From Fusobacteria bacterium ZRK30 (lineage in GTDB: Bacteria; Fusobacteriota; Fusobacteriia; Fusobacteriales; Fusobacteriaceae), in NCBI GenBank assembly GCA_024628785.1, contig CP102405.1, positions 1,550,001 through 1,614,000 on the forward strand: DNA of 64,000 bases, read 5' to 3'. Shown piece after piece: positions 62,062 to 64,000 of the stretch; the stretch's first letter is position 1, and every line of letters begins with the position of its first letter. The notes below the pieces were generated by a model that searched no databases, had not been told where the DNA came from, and worked only from the letters and a program-made list of their open reading frames with translations. Both the position numbers and the translations under genes were made by a program.

Positions 62062-63666
62062 TTATTTTTCCCTTCCGTGGTTATAAGTTGGAAGAATCAT
62101 TGGTGAAAATTCCCTGCTCTCTACCCCATTGTTTTTTAGGTCTTTATGATATTTTTTTACGTGATCAAATGTTAAATCTTTGATTTTTATATCTTTAAAA
62201 TTTTCCCCAGCATGAATCCCTGCTCTCCGGCCGAAAACAATTATATCCAACAATGAATTTCCCATAAGTCTGTTGGTTCCATGGATACCTCCGGCACATT
62301 CACCGGCTACATATAGGTTTTTTATTTTTGTCTGACCATTTTTATCTATCAATAGTCCGCCATTTTGATAGTGGAGGGTTGGATATACTAAAATAGGTTT
62401 TTTTCTCATATCCAAACCAAATTTAAGGTACATTCTCATCATTGCAGGAAGTTTTTTCTCAATTGTACCTTCCCCGTGAATCATCTCAATAAGAGGAGTA
62501 TCCAGCCATACACCATACCCACCACTAGGAGTAGGAATACCATTTCCTTTTATATTGCACTCTTTAATAATTGCAGAAGCTTCAACATCTCTTGTTTCCA
62601 AATGATATACAAACTGTTCCCCGTGGATATTTAGAGGAGTAGCACCTAAACTACGAACTTTTTCTGTAACCAATGCTCCAAAAATTTGAGAGGGATAGGC
62701 TACACCGGTAGGGTGGTATTGAATAGTGTCTGCAAAAGCAAGTTCTGCTCCTACCCTGTAACCCATAACAAGTCCGTCAGCAGTGGCACCATAATGGTTG
62801 GATGTAGGGAACCCTTGGTAGTGAAGTCTTCCAGCTCCTCCTGTTGCCATTATTACAGTTTTTGCCCTAACTACAAAATTTCGTTTAGTCTCAAGGTCAC
62901 AGATAATTGCTCCTGCAGCTTTACCATCGGTATCAAGGAGGAGTTCAATAACTGGAGAAAATTCCAAGACCTCTATCTCTTTATTTCTGACTTCATCTCT
63001 CATGACACGCATTATTTCAGCACCACTGTAATCTGCTGCAGAATGCATTCTTTTTCTCGAAGTACCTCCACCGTGATTAGTAATCATAGTTCCGTCATTT
63101 TCCTTATCAAACATCACACCTAGATCATCTAACCACTTGATTGCAGAGGGAGCATCCTTTACCAGAGTGCTTGCAAGTTCGGGAACATTGGTATAATGTC
63201 CCCCTCCCATGACATCTAAATAGTGTTTTGCAGGAGAATCATTAGGTTTATCTGCCGCCTGAATTCCTCCCTCAGCCATCATTGTATTAGCATCACCAAA
63301 ACGCAATTTAGTGGCAATCAATACTTTAGCTCCTCTGTTATGAGCTTCCAGTGCAGCAGCGGCTCCTGCTCCCCCACCTCCTATGATTAGGATATCAGTA
63401 TCATAATCTATTTTATCCAGATTTATTTGAAAATTTTCAAGTTTACTTTTACCCTCTAAGAGAACCCCTAATTCATTGGGAACCCTGTTTCCTTTATTGA
63501 CTCCGTGCTTCAAATACATAAACCCTTTATCGCTATAATCAGGATGATTTTCATTTAAAACATCTATTTTACCCTCTGGAGACATCCTCGGAAAATTTAT
63601 TCCAATTCTTTGGGAACGTGTCTCTTCTACTTTTTTAGATAATTCCCTCATCTCTGCTGTGTACAT
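62062..63666 (-). CDS. Fumarate reductase/succinate dehydrogenase-like flavoprotein
   Basis: 534 residues from the ATG at 63666, behind GGGGAGG. The FAD-binding fold starts DILIIGGGGAGAAAALEA near residue 95, with a further about 90-residue N-terminal extension. Typical fumarate reductase sequence follows: MMAEGGIQAA, NHGGGTSRKRMHSAADYSGAE, IQYHPTG (HPTG is in the substrate site) and GECAGGIHGTNRLMGNSLLD. It may be a fumarate reductase, an L-aspartate-oxidase relative or a reductase for another enoate. The Fe-S protein upstream would pass electrons to it. Confidence 0.85.
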   Translation of the reverse strand: MYTAEMRELSKKVEETRSQRIGINFPRMSPEGKIDVLNENHPDYSDKGFMYLKHGVNKGNRVPNELGVLLEGKSKLENFQINLDKIDYDTDILIIGGGGAGAAAALEAHNRGAKVLIATKLRFGDANTMMAEGGIQAADKPNDSPAKHYLDVMGGGHYTNVPELASTLVKDAPSAIKWLDDLGVMFDKENDGTMITNHGGGTSRKRMHSAADYSGAEIMRVMRDEVRNKEIEVLEFSPVIELLLDTDGKAAGAIICDLETKRNFVVRAKTVIMATGGAGRLHYQGFPTSNHYGATADGLVMGYRVGAELAFADTIQYHPTGVAYPSQIFGALVTEKVRSLGATPLNIHGEQFVYHLETRDVEASAIIKECNIKGNGIPTPSGGYGVWLDTPLIEMIHGEGTIEKKLPAMMRMYLKFGLDMRKKPILVYPTLHYQNGGLLIDKNGQTKIKNLYVAGECAGGIHGTNRLMGNSLLDIIVFGRRAGIHAGENFKDIKIKDLTFDHVKKYHKDLKNNGVESREFSPMILPTYNHGREK

Positions 63667-63747
63667 TAAATACCTCCCCATGAATATTAGTTTTATCCTT
63701 TACAATTTTATTTATCTTTAAAGACCTGTAATATCAAAAAATAAAAA

Positions 63748-64000
63748 TTATTTACTGATATCTCTGGAATTATATAATTCTTTTAATTCTTCGACATTTT
63801 TATCCATAACTTCTTTCAGTGATTTATCGTGTTTTCCCGCTGCGATCTCTGCTACTCTATCCTTTAAATGCTCTGTTTTAGGAACAATATATTTACCTGT
63901 AAGACGCCGTGCCAAAAGAGCTACATTATAATGAGTTATCCCAGCAGGACATCTGGATGCACATATTCCACATGATACACAGTCAAAAGATCCGTGTGCA
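63748..64000 (-). CDS. 4Fe-4S protein, fumarate reductase/heterodisulfide reductase-like subunit (partial)
   Basis: The last 83 codons before a stop at 63748 read SFDCVSCGICASRCPAGITH, then YNVALLARRLTGKYIVPKTE, ending NSRDISK. The cysteine set CxxCxxCxxxCP binds a 4Fe-4S cluster. The N-terminus lies beyond the window end. The layout resembles Fe-S subunits of fumarate reductase or HdrC-like proteins and its gene precedes the flavoprotein by about 80 nt on the same strand, so they likely form one enzyme. Confidence 0.85.
   Translation of the reverse strand, partial: AHGSFDCVSCGICASRCPAGITHYNVALLARRLTGKYIVPKTEHLKDRVAEIAAGKHDKSLKEVMDKNVEELKELYNSRDISK

Overview
The window looks like chromosomal DNA of a fusobacterium of the Psychrilyobacter/Ilyobacter/Propionigenium type (phylum Fusobacteriota). 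This is inferred from the very low G+C, the mix of a Gram-positive-style housekeeping set (whiA, scpA, murJ, ribF, polA) with outer-membrane functions (MipA/OmpV-like protein, AsmA/DUF748 protein), and a Clostridium kluyveri-type succinate pathway. No tRNA, rRNA, CRISPR array, insertion sequence or prophage was recognised.

Layout. 1-4.2 kb (+): U32 peptidase (cut by the window edge), methyltransferase, Bax-like glucosaminidase, lspA and a YgjP-like metalloprotease. 4.3-7 kb: an AGCS alanine/glycine symporter, two small proteins, and a SelW-like gene whose CxxU motif is encoded by an in-frame UGA. 7.2-9.6 kb: a c-di-GMP-I riboswitch with terminator in front of an HD-GYP sensor gene that carries two frameshifts in A6 runs. 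9.7-21.5 kb: fatty-acid hydroxylase, SLC12-like transporter, Cache-GGDEF, cyclase-family protein, proC, XRE-cupin regulator, a lone pilin-like protein, DEAD-box helicase and a double-HD protein. 21.6-24.2 kb (-): two nearly identical leucine dehydrogenases plus a small gene. 24.6-34.6 kb (+): polA, whiA, ribF, scpA, murJ and a 910-aa AsmA-like protein.

34.7-46 kb is a patchwork of working genes and decay. It holds a short MscS, a RelA/SpoT-like fragment joined head to head with an N-terminally truncated K+/H+ antiporter, a GGDEF remnant, BrnQ, a broken regulator, PAS-GGDEF plus Nudix, a DMT exporter, a sulfurtransferase, a Crp/Fnr regulator, a YeeE/YedE transporter and a secreted esterase with a degraded second copy. 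47-48.9 kb is an arsR-acr3-arsC operon with a perfect palindromic operator. Then follow a MipA/OmpV protein, an orphan N6-adenine methylase and an AEC transporter.

52.8-64 kb (-) appears to be one long operon for succinate fermentation. Cat1 activates succinate to succinyl-CoA, SucD reduces it to succinate semialdehyde, 4HbD gives 4-hydroxybutyrate, AbfT makes the CoA ester and AbfD dehydrates it to crotonyl-CoA. With these genes lie an AspT-type exchanger, a NifU-like Fe-S scaffold, and a fumarate-reductase-like flavoprotein with an Fe-S partner that runs off the window.

The observations most worth following are the UGA-containing SelW gene, the c-di-GMP riboswitch feeding a c-di-GMP hydrolase gene, a hairpin element found directly after three stop codons in the leucine dehydrogenase and 4-hydroxybutyrate regions, an element repeated upstream of secreted-protein genes, and the composition of the 4-hydroxybutyrate operon.
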